From Selenomonas sp. FOBRC6 (GTDB lineage: Bacteria > Bacillota > Negativicutes > Selenomonadales > Selenomonadaceae), in NCBI RefSeq assembly GCF_000286455.1, contig NZ_ALKG01000099.1, forward strand, positions 1-64,000: DNA of 64,000 nt, read 5' to 3'. A program made the position numbers and the translations under genes. Below the pieces are notes generated by a model, which saw nothing but the letters and a program-made list of their open reading frames with translations, ran no database searches and was not told the DNA's origin. This document shows positions 41,617-49,746 of the stretch, piece after piece; position 1 is the first letter of the stretch, and each line of letters begins with the position of its first letter.

Positions 41617-42309
41617 CTACAGCGCCAAAAAATCCGGCTGCAGAACGCGCAGCGTCTTGCGATCATAGTCGATCAGCCCCTCGTCGCGCATATGGCTCAT
41701 CTCACGGCTGAGTGCGCTGCGCTCCACGCCGAGATAGCGCGCGAGCTGCGTCTGATTCATCTCGCGCAGCCCCGCGCCGTCCTCGCCCGCGATTGCCTGC
41801 AGGTAGACGCTGAGCTTTGCACGGATGCTCTTCTGCCCCATGATGCGGATCTTGTGCTGATAGAAGATCCCCTTCTGCGAGATGCGCCGCAGCATATTCA
41901 GCGTGAACCGCCAGAGATGTGGGTCGCTGCACTCTGTCCGCGCATAGAGCTGCCGGAATGAAATCCGCAGGATCACCGTGTCGCGCAACGCCTTCACGAA
42001 CATACGGCTCGCCGAAAGGTTCGCACCCTCCATCGTCTCGCCGAAACTCTTTCCGGCTTCGAAGATGCTCATGTCAATTTGATCGGCGTTCTCGTTGAGA
42101 AAGGACACCTCGACTGCACCTGTGAGGATGATGCCCGTCACAATCGGCGCACGCCCCATGCGCATGATGTCTGTGCCTGCCGCATAACGCTTCAGCTCGC
42201 CACCGAGCGCATTCAGAAGTTCCGGCAGAGCTTCTGCGGGGATTCCCTCGAACAGATCGTGCTGCAGCAGGAGTTCTGTATGCGGTGTCAGTATTGCATG
42301 CGTCAGCAT
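41617..42309 (-). CDS. Crp/Fnr-family transcriptional regulator
   Basis: 230 aa. The N-terminal cyclic-nucleotide-binding-like beta-roll runs to about residue 120, a long dimer helix follows, and the C-terminal winged helix contains MNQTQLARYLGVERSALSREM. Only one cysteine (ARTECSD) is present, so it is not an Fe-S Fnr; the effector is unknown. Start ATG is preceded by AAAGGAG. It is divergent from an RclA-like flavin reductase operon with a 15-base palindrome between them, suggesting autoregulation and possibly control of that operon. Confidence 0.87.
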   Translation of the reverse strand: MLTHAILTPHTELLLQHDLFEGIPAEALPELLNALGGELKRYAAGTDIMRMGRAPIVTGIILTGAVEVSFLNENADQIDMSIFEAGKSFGETMEGANLSASRMFVKALRDTVILRISFRQLYARTECSDPHLWRFTLNMLRRISQKGIFYQHKIRIMGQKSIRAKLSVYLQAIAGEDGAGLREMNQTQLARYLGVERSALSREMSHMRDEGLIDYDRKTLRVLQPDFLAL

Positions 42310-42329
42310 AGTCCGCTCCTTTCCATGAC

Positions 42330-42344
42330 AGAGAATAATTCTCT
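42330..42344. promoter_or_regulatory. Perfect 15-base palindromic operator candidate
   Basis: AGAGAATAATTCTCT is a 7+1+7 perfect palindrome. It sits just downstream of the crp-like gene's -10 box and overlaps its predicted transcription start, where bound protein would repress. The likeliest ligand is the Crp-family protein itself. Confidence 0.6.
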
Positions 42345-42347
42345 ATC

Positions 42348-42376
42348 ATTATAGGAGGAATCCACGAATTTGTAAA
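42348..42376 (-). promoter_or_regulatory. Promoter of the crp-like gene
   Basis: Minus-strand TTTACA (42376-42371), 17-base spacer, TATAAT (42353-42348). Near-consensus, and followed immediately by the palindrome at 42330-42344. Confidence 0.75.
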
Positions 42377-42405
42377 TGAGACGCACATTTTTTCCACAAT
42401 ATTTC

Positions 42406-42434
42406 TCTTCATGAGTGTCAGAAAATGCTATAAT
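42406..42434 (+). promoter_or_regulatory. Probable promoter of the rclA-like operon
   Basis: A perfect TATAAT (42429-42434) lies 40 bases before the start codon; the -35 (TCTTCA, 42406-42411, 17-base spacer) is weak, which is usual for an activated promoter. Confidence 0.5.
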
Positions 42435-42474
42435 GGTAGCAGTCATACAACGTTCAACAGAAACGGAGCATACC

Positions 42475-43839
42475 ATGCAGAACACATCATATCAAAATCT
42501 CATCATCGGATTTGGCAAGGCGGGCAAGACCCTCGCTGGCTTCCTCGCGAAAAAGGGCGAGAGTGTCGCACTCGTCGAGCGCTCGAAGGAGCGTTACGGC
42601 GGCACCTGCATCAACGTCGCCTGCATCCCGTCGAAGTCCCTCGAATACAGCGCGCGTCTCTCGGCGGAGATCGGCGGGGACTTTGCGGCAAAGGCGGAGC
42701 GCTATCGCGCCGCCATCGCGGAGAAACGCCGCCTGACGGCAATGCTGCGCGAGAAGAACTACGCAAAGGTGACGGGAACAGGTGCTATCGTCATCGACGG
42801 AGAGGCGCGCTTTGTGGATGCGCACACGGTCTCTGTGACGACGGCAGACGGGGAGCAGAGCATCACCGCGGAGCGCATCTTCATCAACACGGGCGCAGTC
42901 CCCTTCGTCCCGCCGATCCCGGGCGCGGCAGAGAGCACGCACGTCTACACGAGCGAGACGATGATGGAGCTGGACGACCTGCCCGAAAAGCTCGTCATCA
43001 TCGGCGGCGGCTACATCGGGCTGGAATTCGCCTCCTACTACGAGAACTTCGGCTCCTCCGTCGCGGTGGTGCAGGACGGCGATGCCTTCATCCCGCGCGA
43101 GGACAGCGAGATTTCCGCGCGCGTCCTGCAGCAGATGAATGATCGCGGCATTCACATCCTGACGGGCGCGAAGATCACACGCATCGAGGAGGGCGCTGCA
43201 GGTGCAAACGTCATTGTCGAAACGGCAGCTGGTGAAAAGACGCTCGCGGCAAACGCCGTCCTCATCGCCACGGGACGCCGCCCGAACACGGAGGCACTGA
43301 ACCTTGCAGCGGCAGGTGTGCGGCAGACGGTGCGCGGCGCGGTGGAGGTCGACGAGCACCTCCGCACGAGCGTCCCGCATATCTGGGCGATGGGTGATGT
43401 CACGGGCGGGCTGCAGTTCACCTACATCTCCCTCGACGATTTCCGCATCGTAAAGGATCAGCTCGCAGGAGAGGGCACACGCACAACAAAGAATCGCGGC
43501 GCAGTCCCCTACTCCGTCTTCCTCGATCCGCCCCTCTCTCGCGTCGGCATGACCGAGGAGGAGGCACGTACAGCAGGCTTTGACGTGCGCATTGCGCGCC
43601 TCGAGGTCGCCGCCATCCCGAAGGCGCAGGTTTACAAGAAACCCGCAGGTCTGCTCAAAGCTGTCATCGACGCGAAGACCGATACGATTCTCGGCGCACA
43701 TTTCTTCTGCCCCGAGTCGCAGGAGATGATCAACCTCATGAAGGCGGCAATCGACCACGGCATCACGGCGCACGCGCTCGGTTCCGCCATCTACACCCAC
43801 CCGACCATGACCGAGGCACTGAACGACCTCTTTGGATGA
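42475..43839 (+). CDS. rclA: RclA-like FAD-dependent disulfide oxidoreductase
   Basis: 454 aa pyridine-nucleotide disulfide reductase. FAD-binding motif LIIGFGKAGKTLAGFLAK at the N-terminus, redox pair in YGGTCINVACIPSK (Cys45 and Cys50), NAD motif LVIIGGGYIGLEFASYY, and C-terminal dimer domain ending HPTMTEAL. The IGFGKAGKTLA and GGTCIN patterns are those of E. coli RclA rather than of dihydrolipoamide dehydrogenase. RclA and its streptococcal relative Har reduce hypothiocyanous acid and protect against reactive chlorine. Start ATG 42475 has GGAG six bases upstream. First gene of a three-gene operon. Confidence 0.82.
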   Translation: MQNTSYQNLIIGFGKAGKTLAGFLAKKGESVALVERSKERYGGTCINVACIPSKSLEYSARLSAEIGGDFAAKAERYRAAIAEKRRLTAMLREKNYAKVTGTGAIVIDGEARFVDAHTVSVTTADGEQSITAERIFINTGAVPFVPPIPGAAESTHVYTSETMMELDDLPEKLVIIGGGYIGLEFASYYENFGSSVAVVQDGDAFIPREDSEISARVLQQMNDRGIHILTGAKITRIEEGAAGANVIVETAAGEKTLAANAVLIATGRRPNTEALNLAAAGVRQTVRGAVEVDEHLRTSVPHIWAMGDVTGGLQFTYISLDDFRIVKDQLAGEGTRTTKNRGAVPYSVFLDPPLSRVGMTEEEARTAGFDVRIARLEVAAIPKAQVYKKPAGLLKAVIDAKTDTILGAHFFCPESQEMINLMKAAIDHGITAHALGSAIYTHPTMTEALNDLFG

Positions 43840-43852
43840 AAAGGAGAAGCTC

Positions 43853-44461
43853 ATGCACAGCTCCCGCAGAAACAGGCACCGCCGCGTCGCCCTCCTGATC
43901 GCCCCATTCCTGCTATTTGGCGCGGTATGCGCGCAAGCCGCGCCTGAAGCAGCACCCTCACAACAGGTGGTCGAGAGAGCTCCCGCCACGAGCAGCATTC
44001 AGCTCCTCTCGATGGAGTTCCGCCATCCCGTCGCAGACGGTACACTCATGCGCATGATCTGGCTCGTCGATGCGCCCGCAAAGAACGCTCTTTCATCGGA
44101 AGAGCTCACGGCAAGAGGAATCGATCCAAACAGTTTCATCCCCTGCCTCGGCGAGTTCGTCGGCAAGGAGTACACAGACGGGCGCAATCAGGACATCCGC
44201 GAGCGCTACGTCCCGTGGACACCGGAGCTCGAGGCTAGCCTCCACGCACTCATCACAGAGCGTGACCTCGCCGCCGAGAACGACTACGGCGCACGCGCGG
44301 AGACGGCGGTCAATCCCGCCTACAACATCGTCCTCGCCTACGTGGACGGACACAGCCTCCACATCACCTCCGAGGGGCAGACCGTAAACGAACACGAGGC
44401 AATCATTGAGGACACCCTGCTCACATGGTCGGATGACGCCTTTGCCGCGGGTAGAAAATAA
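43853..44461 (+). CDS. Exported protein of unknown function
   Basis: 202 aa. Signal peptide: basic SSRRNRHRR, hydrophobic VALLIAPFLLFGAVC, cleavage likely after AQA. The mature domain has no family I recognise. Start ATG 43853 with AAAGGAG upstream, 13 bases after the rclA-like stop, so it is in the same operon. Two mature-region cysteines are not evident (one in FIPCLGEF). Confidence 0.75.
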   Translation: MHSSRRNRHRRVALLIAPFLLFGAVCAQAAPEAAPSQQVVERAPATSSIQLLSMEFRHPVADGTLMRMIWLVDAPAKNALSSEELTARGIDPNSFIPCLGEFVGKEYTDGRNQDIRERYVPWTPELEASLHALITERDLAAENDYGARAETAVNPAYNIVLAYVDGHSLHITSEGQTVNEHEAIIEDTLLTWSDDAFAAGRK

Positions 44462-44471
44462 AAAGATTTCA

Positions 44472-45470
44472 ATGAACAACTGGAAGCGATATATCAGCGG
44501 TATCATGCTCGTCCTCGGGCTTATGATCCTGCCGCAATGCTCTTTTGACAAAGCATCCGATACGCCTGAAACGCGCGGCATCGTGCTCACGGGGGAGGCG
44601 AAGCAGGATTACATCAAGGAGCAGATGGATGCGCTCTTTCATCCGCCCGAAAATGCAAAGGCAGAGGAGTTCACGTCGCCTGTGGGCTGGACATATGAGA
44701 AGCTCATCATTGAAGATGTGCCCGTCGAACGGCTTGCTCCTCCGCATCCGAAGACTCGCCGCGTCTTCCTGCAGCTCCACGGCGGTGGCTATATGGGCGG
44801 ATTGACGAATCTCTACCGCGCGTTTGCCGTACGTCAGGAAGAGTATACCGATGCGGCGGAAGTCTACTGCGTGGAATACCGTCTTGCGCCCCCATACGTC
44901 TATCCCGCAGCACTCGAAGATGCAGCGGCGGTCTATCAAGGACTCCTTGCGCGTGGAATCTCGCCTGAGGACATCATCCTCTTCGGAGACTCGGCGGGCG
45001 GCAATCTCGCAGTCGAACTTGCAATCTATCTGCGGGACGAAGGCATCCCGCAGCCCGCTGTGCTCGTTCTTGCCTCGCCGTGGGCAGACTTCGAGCATAA
45101 GGCGGGTACGTCTCGTACGTGGAATTTCGACAAGGACAAGACGCTCGGCAAGGGGACTCCGCTCGGAGCAGTCGTTCACCTTAGACCTCCATATGCGGGC
45201 AGCCTCCCGCTCGACGATCCGCGCCTCTCGCCCATTCACGCCGACCTCAGCAATCTCCCACCCATGCTGATCCAGACGGGCGGCTATGAGCTCTTCCTGA
45301 CAGAGGACGAGCTGCTTGCAGAAAAGGCGCAGGCAGACGGCACGCCCGTGACGCTCAGCATCTACCCCGAGATGCCCCACGTCTTCCCGCTCGTCCTGCC
45401 CGAACTCGCCGAAAGCATCGCCTCGCTCGAGGAGATGCAGGACTTTGTAAATCATCATATGCAGAGGTGA
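44472..45470 (+). CDS. Exported alpha/beta hydrolase (HSL/family IV esterase-like)
   Basis: 332 aa. The N-terminus is a signal sequence ending LMILPQC, possibly a lipoprotein though the lipobox is imperfect. The oxyanion motif LQLHGGGYMGG lies near residue 98 and the nucleophile elbow FGDSAGGN has Ser174; a C-terminal His follows in YPEMPHVFPL. The HGGG plus GDSAGG combination defines the hormone-sensitive-lipase-like esterases. It is 10 bases after the exported protein gene. Substrate unknown; perhaps an envelope ester. Confidence 0.85.
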   Translation: MNNWKRYISGIMLVLGLMILPQCSFDKASDTPETRGIVLTGEAKQDYIKEQMDALFHPPENAKAEEFTSPVGWTYEKLIIEDVPVERLAPPHPKTRRVFLQLHGGGYMGGLTNLYRAFAVRQEEYTDAAEVYCVEYRLAPPYVYPAALEDAAAVYQGLLARGISPEDIILFGDSAGGNLAVELAIYLRDEGIPQPAVLVLASPWADFEHKAGTSRTWNFDKDKTLGKGTPLGAVVHLRPPYAGSLPLDDPRLSPIHADLSNLPPMLIQTGGYELFLTEDELLAEKAQADGTPVTLSIYPEMPHVFPLVLPELAESIASLEEMQDFVNHHMQR

Positions 45471-45516
45471 TAAACGTTTTCCTCATCTCGTAAAGACGAC
45501 AATTATGTAAATCGGC

Positions 45517-45543
45517 GAGAGCAACTACAAAACAGTTGCTCTC
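45517..45543. promoter_or_regulatory. Inverted repeat at the hicAB promoter, likely HicB operator
   Basis: Perfect 10-base arms GAGAGCAACT (45517-45526) and AGTTGCTCTC (45534-45543), 7-base gap. It covers the -35 box of the hicAB promoter. There is no T run, so a terminator role for the upstream gene is less likely. Confidence 0.65.
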
Positions 45544-45564
45544 TCCAATTCATTATGTTACAAT
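45536..45564 (+). promoter_or_regulatory. Promoter of hicAB
   Basis: TTGCTC (45536-45541), 17-base spacer, TACAAT (45559-45564). The -35 lies inside the right arm of the inverted repeat. Confidence 0.65.
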
Positions 45565-45582
45565 CCATTTGAGGTGAAGTTC

Positions 45583-45840
45583 ATGCCGACAAAGGAAATG
45601 CTGCTCCAAAAACTCACACGAATGCCGACACCCACTAATTTTACGGTACGCGAACTCGATGCCTTGATGAAAAAATGTGGCTGTGAGAAATTTCAGGGCG
45701 GACGAGGCTCCGGCATCGGATATTTTCATGCGGCGACAACACGAATCGTACAATTCGACGGTCCACATCCTGGTAAAGAGCTTTATCGTTATCAAATCAA
45801 GAAAGTTCTCCAATTCTTGAAGGAAGTTGGAGAACGCTAA
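45583..45840 (+). CDS. hicA: HicA-family mRNA interferase toxin
   Basis: 85 aa double-stranded-RNA-binding-like fold protein. The family region FTVRELDALMKKCGCEKFQGG is followed by GSGIGYFHAAT with the probable catalytic His, and DGPHPGKELYRYQIKKVL matches the conserved HPxxEL segment. HicA cleaves mRNA when free of HicB. Start at ATG 45583 with GAGGTG six bases upstream. HicB follows 12 bases later. Confidence 0.87.
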   Translation: MPTKEMLLQKLTRMPTPTNFTVRELDALMKKCGCEKFQGGRGSGIGYFHAATTRIVQFDGPHPGKELYRYQIKKVLQFLKEVGER

Positions 45841-45852
45841 GGAGGCAAGACC

Positions 45853-46191
45853 ATGCTCACGTACAAAGGTTATCACGCGAAAGTTTCATTCGATGAGGAG
45901 GACGGACTCTTTGTCGGCGAGGTGTTCGGCATCAATGACTCGCTGAACTTTCACGGCAGGAGTGTCGATGAGCTGACAGCTTCGTTCCATGACTGCATTG
46001 ACAACTATCTCGATGCCTGTGCAAAATTCCATAAGAACCCCGACAAAGAATTCAAGGGCAGTTTTAATATCCGCATTCCGAGCGATCTTCATCGGCGACT
46101 GGCGCTCGAAGCGACGCGAAAAAATCTGTCATTGAATCAATTCATCAAGAATACATTATCTCAGGCAGTTCCCGAGAGGGCGCAGGTATAG
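45853..46191 (+). CDS. hicB: HicB-family antitoxin
   Basis: 112 aa. The N-terminal HicB fold shows YHAKVSFDEEDGLFVGEVFGIND. The C-terminal about 45 residues form a ribbon-helix-helix DNA-binding domain (FNIRIPSDLHRRLALEATRK). It neutralises HicA and should repress its own promoter through the upstream inverted repeat. Ribosome site AAGGAGG precedes it. Confidence 0.88.
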   Translation: MLTYKGYHAKVSFDEEDGLFVGEVFGINDSLNFHGRSVDELTASFHDCIDNYLDACAKFHKNPDKEFKGSFNIRIPSDLHRRLALEATRKNLSLNQFIKNTLSQAVPERAQV

Positions 46192-46206
46192 CATCAATAC
46201 CCACAT

Positions 46207-46249
46207 ACAAAAGGGAGATTTCGTCTAGATGGCGAAATCTCCCTTTTGT
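46207..46249. terminator. Bidirectional terminator between hicB and prfC
   Basis: Perfect 17-base stem (46207-46223 with 46233-46249) containing AAAAGGGAGATTTCG, 9-base loop, T-rich end on both strands. Confidence 0.88.
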
Positions 46250-46264
46250 GTCTCTATGTCGCTG

Positions 46265-47890
46265 TCATGCCTCTTTGCGGTCGAACGGTACCTGTCCGAG
46301 CTGCAGATCGGGGTTGTTCTCGCGAATCCAGCCGAGCGCCCATTCGTTGTTGACGAGGAGGACGGGGTTGCCGTTGCGATCGTGGACGAACATGCCGCGA
46401 TCTGCACCGCGCAGATCGGCGGGCGTGATCGTGCGCCCGTCGGGGAATGCGAGCCAGCGCGCCGTCTCGAACGGCTGCATCTGCATCGTGATCTCCGTGT
46501 TGTACTCGTTCTTCAGACGGTACTCGAGCACTTCGAACTGGAGCGTGCCGACCGTGCCGACGATATAGCTGTCGAGTCCCGCACCGACCTGCTCGAAGAG
46601 CTGGATTGCCCCCTCCTGCGTCAGCTGCTCGATGCCCTTGACGAATTGCTTGCGCTTCATCGTGTCCTTTGCCGCGACGCGTGCAAAGCGCTCGGGCGGG
46701 AACACGGGGAAGTCCTCGAAGCGGAACTTGTGCGCGGGGTCACAGAGCGTGTCGCCGATGCCGAACACGCCGGGGTCAAACAGCCCCACAATGTCGCCGG
46801 GATACGCTGTGTCGATGATTTGGCGATCCTGCGCGAGGAACTGCTGCGGCTGGGCGAGCTTGATGAGCTTGCCCGAGGGCGCATGCCAGACGCTCATGTT
46901 GCGGTCGAACTTGCCCGAGGAGATGCGGATGAACGCAAGGCGGTCGCGGTGGGCGGGGTTCATATTCGCCTGTATCTTGAAGACGAAGCCCGAGAATTTC
47001 TCATCGTCGGGTTCAATCAAACCGTCCGAGGAGATGCGCGGTGCAGGCGTCGGTGCAAGGCGGATGTACTCCTCGAGGAAGTTCTGCACGCCGAAGTTCG
47101 TCATTGCCGAGCCGAAGAACATCGGCGTCAGTTCGCCCGCATCCACCGCTGCACGGTCGAACTCCTCGCCCGCGTCGCGCAGCAGCTCGATGTCGTCAAA
47201 GAGTGCGGCGGCAGCCTCCTCTCCGACGCGCTCCTTCCACGCGGGATCATCCATCTCAAACACCTCGGAGACGCGCGTCTTCTGCCCGTGCGTCACATCC
47301 TCGGCAAAGAGCTCGATGCGGTTCTTCTCGCGGTCGTAGACGCCGCGATAGGTGCCGTCCGTGCCGATTGGCCAATTCATCGGATAGGAGCGGATGCCGA
47401 GCACGTTCTCGAGTTCGTCCATCAGGTCAAGCGGTGCCTTGCCGAAGCGGTCAAGCTTGTTGACGAAGGTGAAGATAGGGATGCCGCGCTGACGACAGAC
47501 GCGGAAGAGCTTGCGCGTCTGCGCCTCAACGCCCTTTGCCGCGTCGATAATCATGACGGCGCTGTCCACCGCCATCAGCGTACGATAGGTGTCCTCACTG
47601 AAGTCCTGATGCCCGGGGGTGTCGAGGATGTTGATGCGATAGCCGTCGTAGTCGAATTGGAGGACAGACGAGGTGACGGAGATGCCGCGCTGCTTTTCGA
47701 TCTCCATCCAGTCGGAGACGGCGTGGCGCTGCGTCTTGCGCGACTTGATCGAGCCGGCGAGATGGATTGCGCCCCCGTAGAGCAGCAGCTTCTCCGTGAG
47801 CGTGGTCTTGCCCGCGTCAGGATGTGAGATGATGGCGAATGTGCGCCGCTTTTCGATTTCGCGCGCGAGTTCTTCTTTTAGCGTTGCCAT
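46265..47890 (-). CDS. prfC: Peptide chain release factor 3
   Basis: 541 aa GTPase of the EF-G/RF3 family. G1 is ISHPDAGKTTLTEKLL, G3 is ILDTPGHQDFSEDTYR, G4 is FVNKLDRFG. Length and the region around GSAMTNFGVQNFLEEY fit RF3, which recycles RF1/RF2 from the ribosome. Last gene of the rplS-lepB-xth-prfC run. Confidence 0.95.
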   Translation of the reverse strand: MATLKEELAREIEKRRTFAIISHPDAGKTTLTEKLLLYGGAIHLAGSIKSRKTQRHAVSDWMEIEKQRGISVTSSVLQFDYDGYRINILDTPGHQDFSEDTYRTLMAVDSAVMIIDAAKGVEAQTRKLFRVCRQRGIPIFTFVNKLDRFGKAPLDLMDELENVLGIRSYPMNWPIGTDGTYRGVYDREKNRIELFAEDVTHGQKTRVSEVFEMDDPAWKERVGEEAAAALFDDIELLRDAGEEFDRAAVDAGELTPMFFGSAMTNFGVQNFLEEYIRLAPTPAPRISSDGLIEPDDEKFSGFVFKIQANMNPAHRDRLAFIRISSGKFDRNMSVWHAPSGKLIKLAQPQQFLAQDRQIIDTAYPGDIVGLFDPGVFGIGDTLCDPAHKFRFEDFPVFPPERFARVAAKDTMKRKQFVKGIEQLTQEGAIQLFEQVGAGLDSYIVGTVGTLQFEVLEYRLKNEYNTEITMQMQPFETARWLAFPDGRTITPADLRGADRGMFVHDRNGNPVLLVNNEWALGWIRENNPDLQLGQVPFDRKEA

Positions 47891-47899
47891 GAATCTCCC

Positions 47900-48652
47900 T
47901 TATTTTAACGTCAATGATACGGGGCAGTGGTCACTCCCGAATATGTCCGCATGGATCTCCGCCGCCGCGATGCGGTCACGCAGCTCCTCGGAGACGAGGA
48001 AGTAGTCAATGCGCCACCCCGCATTCGTCTCACGTGCATGGCGCAGATACGACCACCACGTGTACGCGCCCGTCAGATCAGGATAGAGTGCGCGGAAGGT
48101 GTCGACAAAGCCCGCTGCGAGCAGCTCCGTGAACTTGCCGCGCTCCTCGTCCGTAAAGCCCGCATTGCGGCGGTTGCTCTTCGGGTTCTTGAGGTCAATC
48201 TCCGTATGCGCGACGTTGAGGTCGCCGCAGACGACGACGGGCTTCTTCGCGCGCAGGTCGAGCAGGAATGCGCGGAACGCATCCTCCCAGACCATGCGGT
48301 AGTCGAGACGCAGGAGCCCGTTCTTCGAGTTCGGTGTGTAGACGGTGACGAGGTAGACATCCTCGAACTCCATCGTGATGACGCGCCCCTCATTGTCGTG
48401 CTCCTCTATGCCGATGCCATAGCTGACCGAGAGAGGCTTTAGGCGCGTAAAGATTGCCGTGCCCGAGTAGCCCTTTTTCTCCGCACTGTAGAAATACTGC
48501 TCGTAGCCGGGCAGATCGAGGATCGCCTGCCCCTCCTGCATCTTCGTTTCCTGCAGGCAGAATGCGTCGGCATCCAGTTCCTTGAAGGACTCCATAAAGC
48601 CCTTCTTGAGCGCGGCACGCAGACCGTTGACGTTCCATGATACAAAGCGCAT
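47900..48652 (-). CDS. xth: Exodeoxyribonuclease III
   Basis: 250 aa. The N-terminus [27 protein letters not shown], catalytic Tyr in [34 protein letters not shown] and C-terminal GSDHCPVSL give the full exonuclease/endonuclease/phosphatase set. Repairs abasic sites and 3' damage. It lies between lepB and prfC with short gaps. Confidence 0.95.
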   Translation of the reverse strand: MRFVSWNVNGLRAALKKGFMESFKELDADAFCLQETKMQEGQAILDLPGYEQYFYSAEKKGYSGTAIFTRLKPLSVSYGIGIEEHDNEGRVITMEFEDVYLVTVYTPNSKNGLLRLDYRMVWEDAFRAFLLDLRAKKPVVVCGDLNVAHTEIDLKNPKSNRRNAGFTDEERGKFTELLAAGFVDTFRALYPDLTGAYTWWSYLRHARETNAGWRIDYFLVSEELRDRIAAAEIHADIFGSDHCPVSLTLK

Positions 48653-48664
48653 TGCGTTCCTCCG

Positions 48665-49192
48665 TCAGAGCGTCTTATACTGAGAAATCGGCCAGAATAC
48701 GAGGACTGCCTTACCCTTGATGAGGTCGTACGGCACGAAGCCGACGTCGGCAAAGCGGCTGTCCTCGGAGTTGTTGCGATTGTCGCCCATGACAAAGATG
48801 CGCCCCTCGGGCACAGTCATCTTCGGGAACTCACTGCGTGTCTTCTCGAGGATGTAATCCTCGGTCAGCAGCTGATCGTTGACGAGCACGCGCCCCTCGC
48901 GAATCTCGATCGTGTCGCCGGGCGTCGCAATCACGCGCTTGATGAAGTCGCGGCTTGGGTCGCGCGGGTACTGGAAGACGAGGACTTCACCCTTCTCCGG
49001 CACGCGGAAACGATAGATGAATTTATTGACGACGAGGCGCTCCTCCGACTCGAGTGTCGGACGCATCGACGGGCCGTCGACGACGTAGAGCTCCACGATA
49101 AACGTGCGGATGAACATGGCAAGCGCGACGGCGACAACGATGGATATAATCCAGTCCTTGATCTCCGACGCGGTCGATGTTTCCTTTTCCAT
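48665..49192 (-). CDS. lepB: Signal peptidase I
   Basis: 175 aa. One N-terminal membrane segment (about residues 14-33), catalytic Ser42 in VVDGPSMRPTL, Lys85 in FIKRVIATPGD, and the box GRIFVMGDNRNNSEDSR. It removes signal peptides at the outer face of the inner membrane. Start at ATG 49192 with GAGGAGG five bases upstream. It follows rplS with a terminator-like hairpin between them. Confidence 0.94.
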   Translation of the reverse strand: MEKETSTASEIKDWIISIVVAVALAMFIRTFIVELYVVDGPSMRPTLESEERLVVNKFIYRFRVPEKGEVLVFQYPRDPSRDFIKRVIATPGDTIEIREGRVLVNDQLLTEDYILEKTRSEFPKMTVPEGRIFVMGDNRNNSEDSRFADVGFVPYDLIKGKAVLVFWPISQYKTL

Positions 49193-49222
49193 AAAAACCT
49201 CCTCACAAACAGGAAAAAACAG

Positions 49223-49251
49223 GCAAAAATAGGGACTGCCGCAGCAGTCCC
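49223..49251 (-). terminator. Terminator-like hairpin between rplS and lepB
   Basis: On the minus strand an 8-base stem GGGACTGC/GCAGTCCC (49251-49244 with 49239-49232), loop of four, then TATTTTTG. It probably reduces read-through from the strong rplS promoter into lepB. Confidence 0.75.
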
Positions 49252-49264
49252 CATCCATGCCAGA

Positions 49265-49606
49265 TTAGCGCTTTTCCCGAATGCGAGCCGCCTTGCCCGT
49301 AAGTCCACGCAGATAGTAGAGCTTCGCACGGCGGACGATGCCACGGCGCGTCACCTCGATCTTTGCAATACGCGGGGAATGCACGGGGAAGAGTCGCTCG
49401 ACACCGACGCCCGACGCAATGCGGCGCACCGTGAAGGTCTCACGAACGCCCGAACCCTGACGCGCGATGACAACGCCCTCGAACACCTGAATGCGCTCGC
49501 GCGTGCCCTCGACGATGCGCGCGTGAACGCGAACCGTGTCGCCCGGTGCAAATGCGGGGATGTCGGAGCGGAGCTGCTCCTTCTCAAGAACCTCGATGAT
49601 ATTCAT
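49265..49606 (-). CDS. rplS: 50S ribosomal protein L19
   Basis: 113 aa. [25 protein letters not shown] start, KRIQVFEG-like core ([19 protein letters not shown]), [18 protein letters not shown] and C-terminal [15 protein letters not shown] are all typical of L19. The usual partners rpsP-rimM-trmD do not precede it here; it has its own promoter and a roughly 70-base leader. Confidence 0.97.
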   Translation of the reverse strand: MNIIEVLEKEQLRSDIPAFAPGDTVRVHARIVEGTRERIQVFEGVVIARQGSGVRETFTVRRIASGVGVERLFPVHSPRIAKIEVTRRGIVRRAKLYYLRGLTGKAARIREKR

Positions 49607-49680
49607 ATGTTTTCCTCCTTCGCTCGGACGTTCATAGCCGGCTCATGCCGCCCAGCGGACCATCCACACACATACCTAGT
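49607..49680 (-). promoter_or_regulatory. Possible structured leader of rplS
   Basis: The transcribed leader is GC-rich and contains complementary segments (CCGCT with AGCG, GGC with GCC around a CATGA loop) before AAGGAGG. Autoregulatory leaders are known for L19 genes of Firmicutes, but I cannot fold this one reliably. Confidence 0.35.
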
Positions 49681-49681
49681 G

Positions 49682-49710
49682 ACTATAGCATAAGATCAGC
49701 GCTGACGCAA
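49682..49710 (-). promoter_or_regulatory. Extended -10 promoter of rplS
   Basis: Minus-strand TTGCGT (49710-49705), 17-base spacer, TGC plus TATAGT (49687-49682). Confidence 0.65.
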
Positions 49711-49723
49711 GAAAAAATTTTTT

Positions 49724-49743
49724 TCGCAGCGGTAAAGCTGCAA
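49724..49743 (-). terminator. Possible terminator of the diguanylate cyclase gene
   Basis: Short stem GCAGC/GCTGC extended by A-T and G-T pairs just after the GGDEF stop, followed by an A run then TTTTTTCTTG on the minus strand. Weak stem. Confidence 0.45.
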
Positions 49744-49746
49744 CAC

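Noticed and set aside
42487-43998. Minus-strand open frame of about 500 codons
   Set aside because: Antisense to the RclA-like gene; Cys/Arg-rich without any known domain.
45517-45543. Terminator of the alpha/beta hydrolase gene
   Set aside because: The hairpin is strong but has no T run on the plus strand and overlaps the hicAB -35 box, so an operator is the better reading.
46229-47827. Plus-strand open frame of about 530 codons
   Set aside because: Exact shadow of prfC, starting within the hicB/prfC terminator.
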